Assembly: GCA_018240525.1 (NCBI GenBank)
Contig: JAFEFN010000013.1
Location: 372,001-436,000 of the forward strand
Reading direction: 5' to 3'
DNA: 64,000 bases
Source: Pseudomonadota bacterium
GTDB lineage: Bacteria > Pseudomonadota > Gammaproteobacteria > Steroidobacterales > Steroidobacteraceae
Shown here: one piece after another, positions 7,332 to 17,436 of the stretch
How positions within the stretch are numbered: the first letter of the stretch is position 1
Layout: each line of letters begins with the position of its first letter
The notes under the pieces: model-generated
Database searches by the model: none
What the model was told of the DNA's origin: nothing
The model's input: the letters and a program-made list of their open reading frames with translations, nothing else
Position numbers and translations under genes: made by a program

Positions 7332-8450
7332 CTATGCTCCGGACGACGGCCGGAGACGCAGCCGCAGGTCCTCACCCACCGGGGTCGCCTCGAGGAACGA
7401 AAAGCCCGGCGCCTGCGCGAGCGCGGTGAGTTCTGGCAGCTGGACCAGCGCCCGCGCCCCTGGGCCCAGCAGCCGCGGCGCGGCGTATACCAGCAGCTCG
7501 TCGACCAGCTGCTGCTGCAGCAGCGCACCGGCCAGGGTCGCACCGGCTTCGACGAAGACCTCGTTCGCCTCGAGCTCGCCCAGGCGATCGAGCACCGCGG
7601 CAAGGTCCAGCCGGCCACCGATCAGCGGCAGCGTCTCGACGCGCGCGCCGCGAGCGCTCAGTTCCGCTGCCCGCGCCTCGTCCAGCCCGGCAAGCCCGGT
7701 GAGGATGAGCACTTCGCCGCCCACCCCGAGCGTTTGCGCGGTCGGCGGCGTGCGCAGGCGCGAATCGAGTACCACGCGCAACGGCTGGCGGCCCGCCGCG
7801 CTGCCAGGCGCGGTGGACAGCCGCACGTCAAGGCGCGGGTCGTCGCCAATCACGGTGTCCACGCCGGTGAGGATCACGGAACTGCGCGCGCGCCAGGCAT
7901 GCACGTCCTGTCGGGCCAGCTCACCGGTAATCCACCGGCTCTGGCCATTGGCCAGGGCGGTGCGCCCGTCCAGGCTCATCGCCAGCTTCACGCGCACGAA
8001 CGGCCGCCCGATCTGCATGCGCTTGACGAAACCGGCGTTGAGCTCGCGCGCCTCCTCCTCGAGGAGGCCGGACTCGACGGTGATACCCGCCTCGCGCAAG
8101 GCAGCAGCGCCGCGGCCATTCACCAGCGGGTTGGGATCGGCGATGGCATAGACCACGCGCGCGACGCGCGACGCGGTGAGCGCCATTGCGCACGGCGCGG
8201 TGCGGCCCTGATGGGAGCAAGGCTCGAGCGTGACGTAAACGGTGGCACCGATGGCGTTGTTGCCTGCGGCACGCAGCGCGCCGACTTCTGCATGCGGCTC
8301 GCCGGCCCGCTCGTGCCAGCCTTCACCGACGATGCGCTCGCCGCGGGCGATGACGCAGCCGACGCGCGGATTCGGGTCGGTCGTCTGCAGGCCGCGCGCA
8401 GCCAGTGCCAGCGCGCGCTGCATGGCGGTGCGATCGAAGTCAGAGAACAT
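7332..8450 (-). CDS. ribD: Bifunctional diaminohydroxyphosphoribosylaminopyrimidine deaminase / 5-amino-6-(5-phosphoribosylamino)uracil reductase
   Basis: Carries out the second and third steps of riboflavin synthesis. The N-terminal deaminase half has the zinc site HAE (53-55) and PCSHQGRTAPC (77-87, ligands C78 and C87). The C-terminal half (about 150-365) is a DHFR-like reductase with RVKLAMSLDGRTA, DPRLDVR and a late FVEAGATLAG segment. Normal length (372 aa). Sits between nrdR and ribE on the minus strand, 24 bp after nrdR, the usual gammaproteobacterial arrangement. Confidence 0.95.
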   Translation of the reverse strand: MFSDFDRTAMQRALALAARGLQTTDPNPRVGCVIARGERIVGEGWHERAGEPHAEVGALRAAGNNAIGATVYVTLEPCSHQGRTAPCAMALTASRVARVVYAIADPNPLVNGRGAAALREAGITVESGLLEEEARELNAGFVKRMQIGRPFVRVKLAMSLDGRTALANGQSRWITGELARQDVHAWRARSSVILTGVDTVIGDDPRLDVRLSTAPGSAAGRQPLRVVLDSRLRTPPTAQTLGVGGEVLILTGLAGLDEARAAELSARGARVETLPLIGGRLDLAAVLDRLGELEANEVFVEAGATLAGALLQQQLVDELLVYAAPRLLGPGARALVQLPELTALAQAPGFSFLEATPVGEDLRLRLRPSSGA

Positions 8451-8474
8451 GCGCTGACAGACCCCGCGAAACCT

Positions 8475-9062
8475 TCATTTAGTCCCTCGGCTGCCGGATT
8501 TTTCCGGAGTGTCCGGCGTCTCGTCCTGAGGCAGCAGCGGCAGCTGCTCGCGATTCGGAATGCGCGTGGCATCGCGCTTGTGACCACGATGGACGGCAGC
8601 TGGAGCCGGCCGCGCGTTGCGCAGCCTCTGGATTTCCTCGTGGAACGCCTCGACGTCCTCGAAATGCCTGTACACGGAGGCGAAGCGCACGTACGCCACC
8701 TCGTCGAGGTGGCGCAGCTCTTCCATGACCAACTCACCAATGGCGCGCGAGGACACCTCACGATCGCCGAGGCTGCGTACCTTGTGCACGATGCGGCTCA
8801 GCGCCTCGTCGATCTGCTCCTGCGAGACCGGGCGTTTTTCGAGCGCCTTGTGCAAGCCGGCGCGCACCTTGCCTTCGTCAAATGCTTCGCGGCCGCGATC
8901 GCCCTTGATGACCTGCGGCATGACCAGCTCGGCGGTCTCGAACGTGGTGAAGCGCTCCTGGCACTTGAGGCATTCCCGGCGTCGACGTATCTGCCGACCC
9001 TCGCCCGCCAGCCGCGAGTCGTTCACCTTGGTCTCTTCGTGGCCGCAAAACGGGCAATGCAT
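8475..9062 (-). CDS. nrdR: Transcriptional repressor NrdR
   Basis: Zinc-ribbon and ATP-cone regulator that represses ribonucleotide reductase genes according to (d)ATP level. The zinc ribbon is C3-x2-C6 and C31-x2-C34 within the signature [18 protein letters not shown]. The ATP-cone follows at about 45-135. The protein is 195 aa, roughly 40 residues longer than usual, because of a basic, Pro-rich tail after residue 148 (including [17 protein letters not shown]). It lies 18 bp downstream of glyA and upstream of ribD, matching glyA/nrdR/ribD order elsewhere. Confidence 0.95.
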   Translation of the reverse strand: MHCPFCGHEETKVNDSRLAGEGRQIRRRRECLKCQERFTTFETAELVMPQVIKGDRGREAFDEGKVRAGLHKALEKRPVSQEQIDEALSRIVHKVRSLGDREVSSRAIGELVMEELRHLDEVAYVRFASVYRHFEDVEAFHEEIQRLRNARPAPAAVHRGHKRDATRIPNREQLPLLPQDETPDTPEKSGSRGTK

Positions 9063-9080
9063 GCGGCGCCTGCCCTCCTG

Positions 9081-10337
9081 CTACGGCCCGTAGACCGGGA
9101 ACCGACGGCACAGCTCGATCACCTGCGGGCGCACCCGCTCGATGGCGGCATCGGCACCCTCGGCATCGAGCACCTGCGTAATGAAGTCCGCCACCAGCTC
9201 GATCTCGGCCTGTTTGAAGCCGCGCGTCGTCGAGGCCGGAGTCCCCAGGCGCAGGCCGCTCGTGACCATCGGCGGCCGCGGATCGTTCGGCACCGCGTTC
9301 TTGTTTACCGTGATGTTGGCGCGCCCGAGCGCGGCATCGGCATCCTTGCCGGTGATGTTGCGATCGGCAAGGCTGAGCAAGAAGAGGTGGTTGTCCGTTC
9401 CGCCGGAAACGATCTGGTAGCCGTTCTTGGCGAGTCGCGCCGCCATCGCACGCGCGTTCGCCACCACTTGCTTCTGGTACTCGCGGAACTCCGGCTGCAG
9501 CGCCTCCAGGAGCGCGACCGCCTTGGCGGCGATGACGTGCATGAGCGGCCCTCCCTGCGTGCCGGGAAAGACCAACGAGTTGAGCTTCTTGGTGATCTCG
9601 TCGTTCGCACGCGCGAGGATCAAGCCGCCGCGCGGCCCACGCAGTGTCTTGTGCGTGGTGGTCGTGACCACGTCCGCGTGCGCGATGGGGCTCGGATAGA
9701 CGCCAGCGGCGACCAGGCCTGCGACGTGAGCCATGTCCACCACGAAGTAGGCGCCGACGCTCTTGGCGATCGCCGCGAAGCGCGCCCAGTCCACCGTGCG
9801 CGAGTAGGCAGAGAAGCCCGCGATGATCATCTTGGGCCGATGCTCCTCGGCGAGCTTCTGCACCTGTTCGTAGTCAATCTCGCCGGTGTCGGGGCGGATG
9901 CCGTACTGCGCTGCCTTGAAGAACTTGCCGGAGAAGTTGACCTTGGCGCCATGCGTGAGGTGGCCGCCGTGGTCCAGGCTCATGCCGAGGATGGGGTCGC
10001 CCGGCTGTACTAGCGCGAAGTAGGCGGCGGCGTTGGCCTGCGAGCCGGAGTGCGGCTGCACGTTGGCGTAGTCGGCGCCGAAGAGCTTCTTGGCCCGGTC
10101 GATCGCCAGCTGCTCGGCCACGTCCACGAACTCGCAACCACCGTAGTAGCGCTTGCCCGGATAACCCTCGGCGTACTTGTTGGTAAGAACCGAACCCTGG
10201 GCCTCGAGCACTCGCGGGCTGGCGTAGTTTTCCGAGGCGATGAGTTCGACGTGATCTTCCTGCCGATGCCGCTCGCCTTCGATGGCGCGCGCCAGCTCGG
10301 AATCAAAGCCCTCGATCTTCATCGTCGTCCGGAACAT
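9081..10337 (-). CDS. glyA: Serine hydroxymethyltransferase
   Basis: PLP enzyme converting serine and tetrahydrofolate to glycine and methylene-THF. The 418-aa sequence has EEYASPR-type active-site residues ([13 protein letters not shown]), [20 protein letters not shown], and the PLP-lysine motif [14 protein letters not shown]. The ATG at 10337 gives an N terminus co-linear with E. coli GlyA (12 residues before the first conserved block) and has AAGG at a suitable distance; Met6 is an alternative. First gene of the glyA-nrdR-ribD-ribE run, with a TACAAT box 44 bp upstream. No riboswitch-like structure was recognised in the leader. Confidence 0.97.
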   Translation of the reverse strand: MFRTTMKIEGFDSELARAIEGERHRQEDHVELIASENYASPRVLEAQGSVLTNKYAEGYPGKRYYGGCEFVDVAEQLAIDRAKKLFGADYANVQPHSGSQANAAAYFALVQPGDPILGMSLDHGGHLTHGAKVNFSGKFFKAAQYGIRPDTGEIDYEQVQKLAEEHRPKMIIAGFSAYSRTVDWARFAAIAKSVGAYFVVDMAHVAGLVAAGVYPSPIAHADVVTTTTHKTLRGPRGGLILARANDEITKKLNSLVFPGTQGGPLMHVIAAKAVALLEALQPEFREYQKQVVANARAMAARLAKNGYQIVSGGTDNHLFLLSLADRNITGKDADAALGRANITVNKNAVPNDPRPPMVTSGLRLGTPASTTRGFKQAEIELVADFITQVLDAEGADAAIERVRPQVIELCRRFPVYGP

Positions 10338-10380
10338 GGCCAGTTTCGCCTTGCGGGTAAGTGGTTTGGGGGGGCCGCGG

Positions 10381-10386
10381 ATTGTA
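10381..10386 (-). promoter_or_regulatory. Candidate -10 box for glyA
   Basis: TACAAT on the minus strand, 44 nt before the glyA ATG, in an otherwise very GC-rich gap. No consensus -35 is evident at 16-18 bp. Confidence 0.4.
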
Positions 10387-10473
10387 CCTAAACGACCCGC
10401 GCGGCGCTGTTGTCGCCGGCCGGCGTGGGGGCGGAAGCTTCCCGACAGCGGGCGAAAGGGCGCCCGGGCTGTC

Positions 10474-11457
10474 CTAGAAGAGGTTCTCGACCACGGTATT
10501 CCAGGCCCGGGCCAGATTGGCGCGGTTGTAGCCGCCGCCGCCGAGGGCCAGCACGCGGCCGTGGCCGTAGCTCTCGGCCCGCTCGCTCAGCTCGCGGGCG
10601 GCCCGGCCGTGCGATTCCGCAGTCAGCCGCAGGTGGGTGATGGGATCGCCCTCCAGGCTGTCGGCACCGCACTGCAGGATGATGAACTCGGGGTCGAACC
10701 GGTCCAGGTGCGCCGTGACCTGAGGCCAGAACATGGCGAACACCGTATCGTCCGCACCCGGCGGCAGAGGCAGATTCAGCTTAGTGCCGGCGGCAAGACC
10801 GCGTCCAGTCTCCTCGGTGGCACCGGTGCCGGGATAGAGATAACGCCCGTCCTCATGCAGGTCGGCAAACACGACCCCCGCATCGTCCTCGAAGGCATAG
10901 AACACGCCATCACCATGGTGGGCGTCGATGTCAACGTACGCAATGCGCTGGATGCCGCGCCGCTTGAGCATCTCGATGGCGACGCCGCAGTCGTTGAACA
11001 CGCAGAAGCCCGCCGCGCGATCACGCGCGGCGTGGTGCAGCCCGGCGATCGGCACGAACGCCCGCCGGCAGTCACCGCGCAGGATCGCTTCCATGGCACT
11101 CAGGGTGGCGCCCACGACCCCCGCGGCTGCCTCGTAGCAGCCGCGGAACGCCGGCGTGTCGCCGCCATCGAGGAACCCGCTGCCCGCGGTCGAGCGCTCG
11201 CGCACAAACTCCAGGTACTCCGGGCTGTGGAACGAGCGCAGCTCCTCCTCGGAGGCAGTGCGCGGCTCGAGCAGCTTTACGCGCCGCGCCAGACCACGGA
11301 CGGCAAACTCTCGCGCAAAGGCGCCGTGCCGGTCCGCCCCGAAAGGATGCCCGTCAGGAAAGCCGTAGCGGGGCAGCCGGTCGCTGGCCACGACTGCAAC
11401 CGCCGGTGTGTGGGTGCTCGTCTTTACGTTGCGTCCCCTTCGCCCCGAGCCTAGCAC
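10474..11457 (-). CDS. Histone-deacetylase-family (arginase/deacetylase fold) protein
   Basis: Zinc-dependent amidohydrolase of the HDAC/AcuC/acetylpolyamine amidohydrolase class. Motifs seen: GFPDGHPFG near the N terminus, [18 protein letters not shown] (tandem His plus conserved FCVFND), [12 protein letters not shown] (zinc Asp/His) and the late LGGGGYN. Substrate cannot be told from sequence: acetylated proteins, polyamines or acetoin metabolism are all possible. The start is uncertain. GTG at 11457 is used here; an ATG at 11532 would add 25 low-quality residues and run close to the divergent ettA promoter, while GTG at 11391 would begin just before the conserved fold. Monocistronic by position. 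Confidence 0.88.
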   Translation of the reverse strand: MLGSGRRGRNVKTSTHTPAVAVVASDRLPRYGFPDGHPFGADRHGAFAREFAVRGLARRVKLLEPRTASEEELRSFHSPEYLEFVRERSTAGSGFLDGGDTPAFRGCYEAAAGVVGATLSAMEAILRGDCRRAFVPIAGLHHAARDRAAGFCVFNDCGVAIEMLKRRGIQRIAYVDIDAHHGDGVFYAFEDDAGVVFADLHEDGRYLYPGTGATEETGRGLAAGTKLNLPLPPGADDTVFAMFWPQVTAHLDRFDPEFIILQCGADSLEGDPITHLRLTAESHGRAARELSERAESYGHGRVLALGGGGYNRANLARAWNTVVENLF

Positions 11458-11470
11458 AGCTCGGCTGGCC

Positions 11471-11484
11471 TGCCGCCTGCGGCA
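11471..11484. other. Perfect palindrome in the ettA upstream region
   Basis: TGCCGCCTGCGGCA, 6-bp arms about a 2-nt centre, just upstream of the ettA -35 candidate and between divergent genes. It could be an operator or a structural hairpin; nothing else supports a function. Confidence 0.25.
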
Positions 11485-11491
11485 GCAGGCA

Positions 11492-11520
11492 TCGCCATCG
11501 GCGGCCGGACCAACGATAAT
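11492..11520 (+). promoter_or_regulatory. Candidate sigma70 promoter for ettA
   Basis: TCGCCA (4/6 to the -35 consensus), a 17-bp spacer and GATAAT (5/6) at 11515-11520. It predicts a start near 11527 and a 27-nt leader before the ettA ATG. Confidence 0.5.
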
Positions 11521-11553
11521 CCTGTCCGGCACCTACTGCAGCGACGGATCGGC

Positions 11554-13227
11554 ATGGCCCAGTACATCTACACGATGAATCGCGTTTCCAAGACGGTCCC
11601 GCCCAAGCGGGTCATCCTGCGCGACATCAGCCTTTCTTTCTTTCCGGGCGCCAAGATCGGCGTTCTGGGCCTGAACGGCTCCGGAAAGTCCACGCTGCTG
11701 AGGATAATGGCAGGACTCGACACCAGCTTCGACGGCGAGGCACGACCGCAGAGCGGCATCCGCATCGGCTTCCTGCCGCAGGAACCGCTGCTGGACGAGT
11801 CCAAGGACGTCCGCGCCAATGTCATGGAGGGTGTCGGCGAGACGTTCCGGCAGGTCGAGGAATTCAACGCCATCAGCGACAAGTTCGCGGAGCCGATGGA
11901 CGACGAGCAGATGAACGCGCTGCTGGCGCGGCAGGCGCAGCTGCAGGATGCGATCGACGCGGCCGGCGGCTGGGAACTGGAGCGCAAGCTCGAGATCGCG
12001 GCGGATGCGCTGCGCCTGCCGGCGTGGGATGCCAGCATTGCCACGCTCTCCGGCGGCGAAAAGCGACGCGTGGCCCTGTGCCGGCTTCTGTTGTCCGCAC
12101 CGGACATGCTGCTTTTGGACGAGCCAACCAACCACCTCGACGCGGAATCGATCACCTGGCTGGAGCGTTACCTCGAGGAGTATCCCAGCACGGTGATCGC
12201 GGTCACCCACGACCGTTACTTCCTGGACAACGTCGCCGAGTGGATTCTCGAGCTCGACCGCGGATACGGCATCCCCTGGCACGGCAACTACTCTTCCTGG
12301 CTGGAGCAGAAGGAAAAGCGCCTGCAGCTGGAGGAACGCGAGCGCGAAGCGCTGCGCAAGACCCTCGCCCATGAGCTCGAGTGGGTCCGCCAGAACCCCA
12401 AGGCACGGCAGGCGAAAAGCAAGGCGCGCCTGCAGCGCTATGAGGAACTCGCGTCGCGCGAGTTCCAGGAACGCAACGAGACCAACGAGATCTACATACC
12501 GCCCGGGGAGCGGCTCGGGGACCTGGTCATCGCCGCCGAGGGTCTGCGCAAGGGGTACGGCGATCGCCTGCTGATCGACAAGCTCTCGTTCAATCTGCCC
12601 CCCGGCGGCATCGTCGGCATCATCGGGCCCAACGGCGCGGGCAAGACCACGCTGTTCCGCATGCTGATCGGCACCGAGAAGCCCGATGCGGGCGAGATCC
12701 GCATCGGACCGAGTGTGAAACTCGCCTACGTCGACCAGTCGCGCCAGGCGCTCGATGACAAGAAAACTGTCTGGCAGGAGATCTCCGGCGGCCTCGACAT
12801 GATCAAGGTCGGCAACTACGAGACGCCATCGCGGGGCTACGTCGGCCGCTTCAATTTCAAGGGCACCCAGCAGCAGCAAACCATCGGCGAGCTCTCGGGC
12901 GGTGAGCGCAATCGCGTTCACCTCGCCAAGGTGCTGCGCTCGGGCGGCAACGTGTTGCTGCTCGACGAGCCCACCAACGACCTGGACGTGGAAACGCTGC
13001 GCGCACTCGAGGAGGCGCTGCTGAACTTTCCCGGCTGTGCCGTGGTGATTTCGCACGACCGCTGGTTCCTCGATCGCATTGCCACGCACATCCTCGCCTT
13101 CGAGGGCGATTCGCAGGTGGTCTGGTACGAGGGCAACTATCAGGAGTACACCGAAGACTTCAAGCGCCGCAAGGGCGAGGATGCCGCGCAGCCGCACCGC
13201 ATCAGGTACAAGCCGCTGACGCGCTGA
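11554..13227 (+). CDS. ettA: ABC-F protein EttA (energy-dependent translational throttle)
   Basis: Soluble ABC-F ATPase that binds the ribosomal E site and gates the first elongation step according to ATP/ADP. The 557-aa protein has two ATPase cassettes: Walker [10 protein letters not shown] and GPNGAGKTT, signatures [11 protein letters not shown] and [11 protein letters not shown], and Walker B DEPTNHLD and DEPTNDLD. The N terminus [13 protein letters not shown] and the total length fit EttA rather than Uup or YheS. No membrane domain. Transcribed alone or with mprF, which starts 12 bp downstream. Confidence 0.95.
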   Translation: MAQYIYTMNRVSKTVPPKRVILRDISLSFFPGAKIGVLGLNGSGKSTLLRIMAGLDTSFDGEARPQSGIRIGFLPQEPLLDESKDVRANVMEGVGETFRQVEEFNAISDKFAEPMDDEQMNALLARQAQLQDAIDAAGGWELERKLEIAADALRLPAWDASIATLSGGEKRRVALCRLLLSAPDMLLLDEPTNHLDAESITWLERYLEEYPSTVIAVTHDRYFLDNVAEWILELDRGYGIPWHGNYSSWLEQKEKRLQLEEREREALRKTLAHELEWVRQNPKARQAKSKARLQRYEELASREFQERNETNEIYIPPGERLGDLVIAAEGLRKGYGDRLLIDKLSFNLPPGGIVGIIGPNGAGKTTLFRMLIGTEKPDAGEIRIGPSVKLAYVDQSRQALDDKKTVWQEISGGLDMIKVGNYETPSRGYVGRFNFKGTQQQQTIGELSGGERNRVHLAKVLRSGGNVLLLDEPTNDLDVETLRALEEALLNFPGCAVVISHDRWFLDRIATHILAFEGDSQVVWYEGNYQEYTEDFKRRKGEDAAQPHRIRYKPLTR

Positions 13228-13239
13228 AGCGGAGCCTGC

Positions 13240-15822
13240 TTGGCACTCCCCACGAAAGCGGCATCGGCGGAACCGGGCACGCTATGGCGCTGGGTGGGCC
13301 CGCTCCTGGCGCTGCTGGTGTTTGCAGCGGTGGGGCTGATCCTGCACCACCAGCTCAAGCACCTGCACGTCAGGAGCGTCATCGCCCACCTGCACTCGAT
13401 TCCGCGACGGCAGATCATGGCGGCGCTGGGCTTCACCGCCCTGAGCTACTGGCTGCTGACAACATACGAGTTCCTGGCGATGCGCTACCTGCGCCGTGTC
13501 ATCGCCTACAGCCGCATCCTGTTCACCTCGTTCATCGCCTATTCCTTCAGCCACGCGCTCGGCTTCGCGGTGTTCACCAGCGCAGCGATCCGCTTCCGCC
13601 TGTACGTGACGGCCGGCATCACGGCCATCGACGTCGCCACCGTCACCGCTTTCTGCAGCCTGTCGTTCGGGCTGGGGCTGTCGACGGTACTGGGCGTCTC
13701 GCTGCTGGCTACCCCGCAGCACGCGGCTCGCATCCTCCACCTGGATCCGCACTGGGCGCTGCTGGTCGGGACCCTGGTGCTGTGTGGCGTCGGCGCCTAC
13801 GCCCTGTGGGCATGTTTCGCGCGCACGACGATCGAGTTCCGCGGCTGGGCGCTGCGCCCTCCCGGCCCGCGCATCGCCATACCGCAACTCGCGCTGGCGG
13901 TGCTCGACCTGTGCCTCTCGAGCGCCGTGCTGTGGTCGCTGCTGCCACCGGGCGCCAACGACACCTTCGTCGCCTTCATCGGCATCTACGCTGCGGCGGT
14001 GATCGTCGGCATCATCAGCCACGTCCCGGGCGGCCTGGGCGTGTTCGAGGCGGTGATCGTCTACACCATTCCCGAGGTGCCCACCGAGGCGCTGGTGGGC
14101 GCCCTGCTCGCCTACCGCGCGATCTACTACGGTGTGCCGCTGATCTTTGGCAGCCTGCTGTTCGCCTCCAAGGAACTGGCCGCGCAGCGCGGCCGCCTCG
14201 CACGGGCCCGCGAGCTGGCGAGCATCTACGTCGCGCCGGTCATCCCGCAGATCGCCGGCGCACTCACCTTCCTGGCGGGGGCACTGCTGCTGTTCTCGGG
14301 CGCCACGCCGGCGGTCGAGGAGCGGCTCGCCTTCCTGGATCGGGTGCTGCCGCTGGCGGTGCTGGAAGCCTCGCACCTGGTCGGCAGCATCGTGGGGATC
14401 GGACTGCTGGTGCTCTCCCGTGCCCTTTTCAGGCGCGTGCATGCCGCCTACCACATCTCGGTATGGCTGCTGGTGGCGGGCATGTTCGCCTCGCTGCTGA
14501 AAGGGCTGGACTTCGAGGAAGCCTGCTTGCTGGGCCTGGTGCTGGGCGTCCTCATGCTCGGCCGGCGCGCCTTCTACCGCCCCACGGCGATTCTGTCCGA
14601 GCCGCTCACGCCGGCTTGGGTGGTCAGCATCGTGGGCGTGGTCGCGATGGCAGTCTGGATCGGCGTCATCTCCTACCGACACATCGATTATTCGGACGAG
14701 CTGTGGTGGACCTTCGCCCTACACGGCAACGCCCCGCGCATGTTGCGGGCGATGCTGGCGGTCATCGTGCTGGGCAGTACCTACCTGCTGCTCAACATGC
14801 TGCGGCCGGCGCGCCCCGAACCCGCCGTGGCTGGCGAAGAGGAACTGGCACGAGCCCGGCCGCTCATCGCCGGCTCGGATCTCACGCTGCCCAATGCCGC
14901 GCTCACCGGGGACAAGCGCCTGCTGTTCAGCGATGCGGGCGACGCCTTCGTGATGTACCAGATCGCCGGCCGCAGCTGGATCGCGCTGGGCGATCCGGTC
15001 GGCTCGCAGGCGGGCGCGGAGGAACTGGTGTGGCGCCTGCGTGAGATTTCCGACCACCACGGCGGCCAGACCGTGTTCTACCAAGTGTGCGGCGAGCGGC
15101 TTGGCCTTTATGTCGATCTCGGCCTGGCCGCCCTCAAGGTCGGCGAGGAAGCACGCGTGCCGCTGGACGGCTTCGCGCTCGAGGGCCCCGCGCGCGCCGA
15201 CCTGCGCCAGGCGCACAAGCGAGCACAGCGCGACGGGGCAAGCTTCGCGGTGGTGGCGCCCGCGGAACTCGAGCCGCTCATGCCGTCCCTGGAGAAAATC
15301 TCCGACGCCTGGCTCACCAGCAAGTCGACCGGCGAGAAGCGCTTCTCAGTCGGCGCGTTCTCGCCGAAGTACCTGCGGCAGTTCCCGGTCGCCGTGGTCA
15401 AGGCGCAGGGGGCGCCGGTGGCTTTCGCGAACCTCTGGACCACCGGCACCAAGGCGGAACTTTCAGTCGACCTGATGCGCTTTGACCCGCAGGCACCCAA
15501 GGGCGCGATGGATTACCTGTTCATCGAGCTGATGCTGTGGGGACGTGCCCAGGGATATCGCTGGTTCAATCTCGGCATGGCGCCGCTGTCCGGGCTCGAG
15601 GCACATCCGCTCGCGCCGGCCTGGCACAAGGTGGGGAACTTCATTTTCCGCCACGGCGAGCACTTCTATAACTTCGAGGGACTGCGCCGCTACAAGATGA
15701 AGTTTGACCCCGTTTGGGAGCCGCGCTACCTGGTCGCGCGCGGCGGCATGGCGCTGCCGCGGGTACTGGTGGATGTATCGGTGCTCATCGCCGGTGGCAT
15801 GAAGGAGCTCTTCGCAAGATGA
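13240..15822 (+). CDS. mprF: Phosphatidylglycerol lysyltransferase MprF (flippase plus synthase)
   Basis: Integral membrane enzyme that transfers an amino acid, usually lysine, from aminoacyl-tRNA to phosphatidylglycerol and flips the product, reducing net surface charge. Of 860 aa, the first 530 or so hold about 14 hydrophobic segments including the HVPGGLGVFEAVIV flippase signature. The last 320 form the cytosolic DUF2156/GNAT-like synthase domain (DAFVMYQIAGRSWIALGDPVG, DLRQAHKRAQRDGA, FNLGMAPLSGLE). The start is a TTG at 13240 preceded by GGAG at 5-nt spacing. The stop overlaps the start of the VirJ/AcvB-like gene as ATGA, so synthesis and hydrolysis of the aminoacyl-lipid look coupled. 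Amino-acid specificity (Lys, Ala, Arg) cannot be read by eye. Confidence 0.93.
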   Translation: MALPTKAASAEPGTLWRWVGPLLALLVFAAVGLILHHQLKHLHVRSVIAHLHSIPRRQIMAALGFTALSYWLLTTYEFLAMRYLRRVIAYSRILFTSFIAYSFSHALGFAVFTSAAIRFRLYVTAGITAIDVATVTAFCSLSFGLGLSTVLGVSLLATPQHAARILHLDPHWALLVGTLVLCGVGAYALWACFARTTIEFRGWALRPPGPRIAIPQLALAVLDLCLSSAVLWSLLPPGANDTFVAFIGIYAAAVIVGIISHVPGGLGVFEAVIVYTIPEVPTEALVGALLAYRAIYYGVPLIFGSLLFASKELAAQRGRLARARELASIYVAPVIPQIAGALTFLAGALLLFSGATPAVEERLAFLDRVLPLAVLEASHLVGSIVGIGLLVLSRALFRRVHAAYHISVWLLVAGMFASLLKGLDFEEACLLGLVLGVLMLGRRAFYRPTAILSEPLTPAWVVSIVGVVAMAVWIGVISYRHIDYSDELWWTFALHGNAPRMLRAMLAVIVLGSTYLLLNMLRPARPEPAVAGEEELARARPLIAGSDLTLPNAALTGDKRLLFSDAGDAFVMYQIAGRSWIALGDPVGSQAGAEELVWRLREISDHHGGQTVFYQVCGERLGLYVDLGLAALKVGEEARVPLDGFALEGPARADLRQAHKRAQRDGASFAVVAPAELEPLMPSLEKISDAWLTSKSTGEKRFSVGAFSPKYLRQFPVAVVKAQGAPVAFANLWTTGTKAELSVDLMRFDPQAPKGAMDYLFIELMLWGRAQGYRWFNLGMAPLSGLEAHPLAPAWHKVGNFIFRHGEHFYNFEGLRRYKMKFDPVWEPRYLVARGGMALPRVLVDVSVLIAGGMKELFAR

Positions 15823-17324
15823 CCACGATGCCCATGCGCCTGCTCTGGAGCCTGCTGCTCACTGGAATCCTGGTCGTGCCGGCCGGCACCCGCGGCACAG
15901 AGGCGGCGGCGAAGCCCGACGCGCAGCACCAGCCCAAATCGCCCAAGCCTGCGACCAGCAAGCCGGACGATGGTGCGACCCGCCACCTGTCCGCCGGCCG
16001 CTTCGGCACGGTCGCGGTCTACCTGCCGGCGGGTCATCCCCAGAGCGTAGCGATCTTTCTCTCGGGGGACGGTGGCTGGGAGCTCGGCGTCATCAACATG
16101 GCGCGCGCACTGAGCCAGGACGGGGCCGTGGTGATCGGTATCGACATCCGTAACTACTTCTCGAGCCTCGGCAAGGTCGCTGCTCGTGGCTCTGCGCCCT
16201 GCCAAATGATCGCCGCGGACTTCGAGACCCTGAGCCACCAGGTCCAGAAGCAGATCGGTCTGCGGGACTACCTGGTGCCGGTGCTGGTGGGCTACTCCTC
16301 CGGCGCCACCGTCGCCTATGCAACGCTGGTCCAGTCGCCGCCGGGCACTTTCGCCGGTGCGTTGAGCCTCGGGTTCTGCGCCGACCAGGACTTCGTCGGG
16401 GTGAGCCTGTGCCCGGGAGCCGGGCTGCGCTACAGCACCAACAAGCAGCAGGAGCTGGTCTTCGAGCCGGCCGGCGGGCTGCGGCAGCCGTGGATCGCCT
16501 TGCAGGGACAGAAGGACGAGGTCTGCAACCCCCAGGCGGCCGCGGTGTTCGCCGCGAAAGTGGCTAACGGCCAGATCGTGAGCCTGCCCGGCGTCGGGCA
16601 CGGTTTCTCCGTGGAAAGGAACTGGATGCCGCAGTTCAGGCAGGCGTACGCACGCCTGAGCGCTCGTCCCGAGCCTGCAACGGCTTCCGCGCCGGAGATT
16701 GGCGACCTGCCGTTGCAGGAAGTGCACGCGAGCGGCAACTCCTCCCAGTTTGCTCTGCTGCTGACGGGAGACGGCGGCTGGGCAGGCCTGGACCAGGAGC
16801 TGGCCGCACGGCTTGCCGCCGGTGGCGTGCCGACCGTCGGACTGAACTCATTGAAGTATTTCTGGAGCCCGCGCACGCCGGAGCAGACCGCCCAGGACGT
16901 GGCCCGCATCCTGCGGCACTATCTGAGCGCCTGGAACAAGCAGCAGGTGCTGCTGGTGGGCTACTCCTTCGGCGCAGACGTGTTGCCCTTCGTGGTCAAC
17001 CGCCTGCCCCCCGATCTGCTCGAGCACGTGGTAAGCGTGAACCTGCTGGGGATCGATGCCAACGCTTCCTTCGAGGTACGCGTGAGCGACTGGGTAGGTG
17101 GTGACGATGCCGGCCCCGCCACGCAGCCTGAGCTCGGCCGGATCGCGCACCTGCCGATCCTGTGCCTGTACGGGGAAGGCGAGAAGGACTCGATCTGCCC
17201 GCGCCTGCCGGTCGGCCTGGCGACACGCGAACAGGTCGGCAGCGGGCATCACTTTGGCGGCGAGTACGCAACGCTCGCAGAGCACATACTCGCCTTCGCG
17301 CGCCAGGGGCGACCTGTTACATAA
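15819..17324 (+). CDS. AcvB/VirJ-like periplasmic hydrolase, two alpha/beta-hydrolase repeats
   Basis: A 501-aa exported protein with a signal peptide (hydrophobic LLWSLLLTGILVVPAG) followed by two related domains. Domain 1 (about 60-285) has SGDGGWE at 82-88, the nucleophile elbow GYSSG (158-162, S160) and GVGHGFS. Domain 2 (about 305-495) has TGDGGWAG at 316-323, the elbow GYSFGAD (381-387, S383) and GSGHHFGG. This is the AcvB arrangement; VirJ corresponds to one repeat. AcvB of Agrobacterium is known to hydrolyse lysyl-phosphatidylglycerol in the periplasm, and the ATGA overlap with mprF strongly supports the same role here. Both repeats keep serine and histidine, so neither is obviously dead. 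Confidence 0.88.
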   Translation: MTTMPMRLLWSLLLTGILVVPAGTRGTEAAAKPDAQHQPKSPKPATSKPDDGATRHLSAGRFGTVAVYLPAGHPQSVAIFLSGDGGWELGVINMARALSQDGAVVIGIDIRNYFSSLGKVAARGSAPCQMIAADFETLSHQVQKQIGLRDYLVPVLVGYSSGATVAYATLVQSPPGTFAGALSLGFCADQDFVGVSLCPGAGLRYSTNKQQELVFEPAGGLRQPWIALQGQKDEVCNPQAAAVFAAKVANGQIVSLPGVGHGFSVERNWMPQFRQAYARLSARPEPATASAPEIGDLPLQEVHASGNSSQFALLLTGDGGWAGLDQELAARLAAGGVPTVGLNSLKYFWSPRTPEQTAQDVARILRHYLSAWNKQQVLLVGYSFGADVLPFVVNRLPPDLLEHVVSVNLLGIDANASFEVRVSDWVGGDDAGPATQPELGRIAHLPILCLYGEGEKDSICPRLPVGLATREQVGSGHHFGGEYATLAEHILAFARQGRPVT

Positions 17325-17327
17325 CGT

Positions 17328-17344
17328 GGCACCGGCGCCGTGCC
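17328..17344 (+). terminator. Possible hairpin after the AcvB-like gene
   Basis: GGCAC/GTGCC stem with a 7-nt loop, 4 bp after the stop codon. No T-run follows, so termination is only suggested. Confidence 0.25.
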
Positions 17345-17436
17345 CCACGCTGAGCGCGCTGTGAGAGCGGGCGCTGGGGTACGATAAGGACGGGTGCGGG
17401 GCATAAGAACTACGAGCCGCCGACGCCAGAACTGCT

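Noticed and set aside
7032..10013. A 993-codon open frame on the plus strand
   Set aside because: It runs antisense through ribE, ribD, nrdR and glyA, all with clear motifs; it is rich in Arg/Ala/His/Gln and has no recognisable domain. High GC makes long antisense frames common.
10338..10473. A riboswitch in the glyA leader
   Set aside because: The leader after the TACAAT box is about 40-50 nt, too short for a glycine or THF-type aptamer, and none of their conserved cores is visible.
11533..13197. A 554-codon minus-strand frame opposite ettA
   Set aside because: It is the complement of a complete ABC-F gene with all its ATPase motifs and has no domain of its own.
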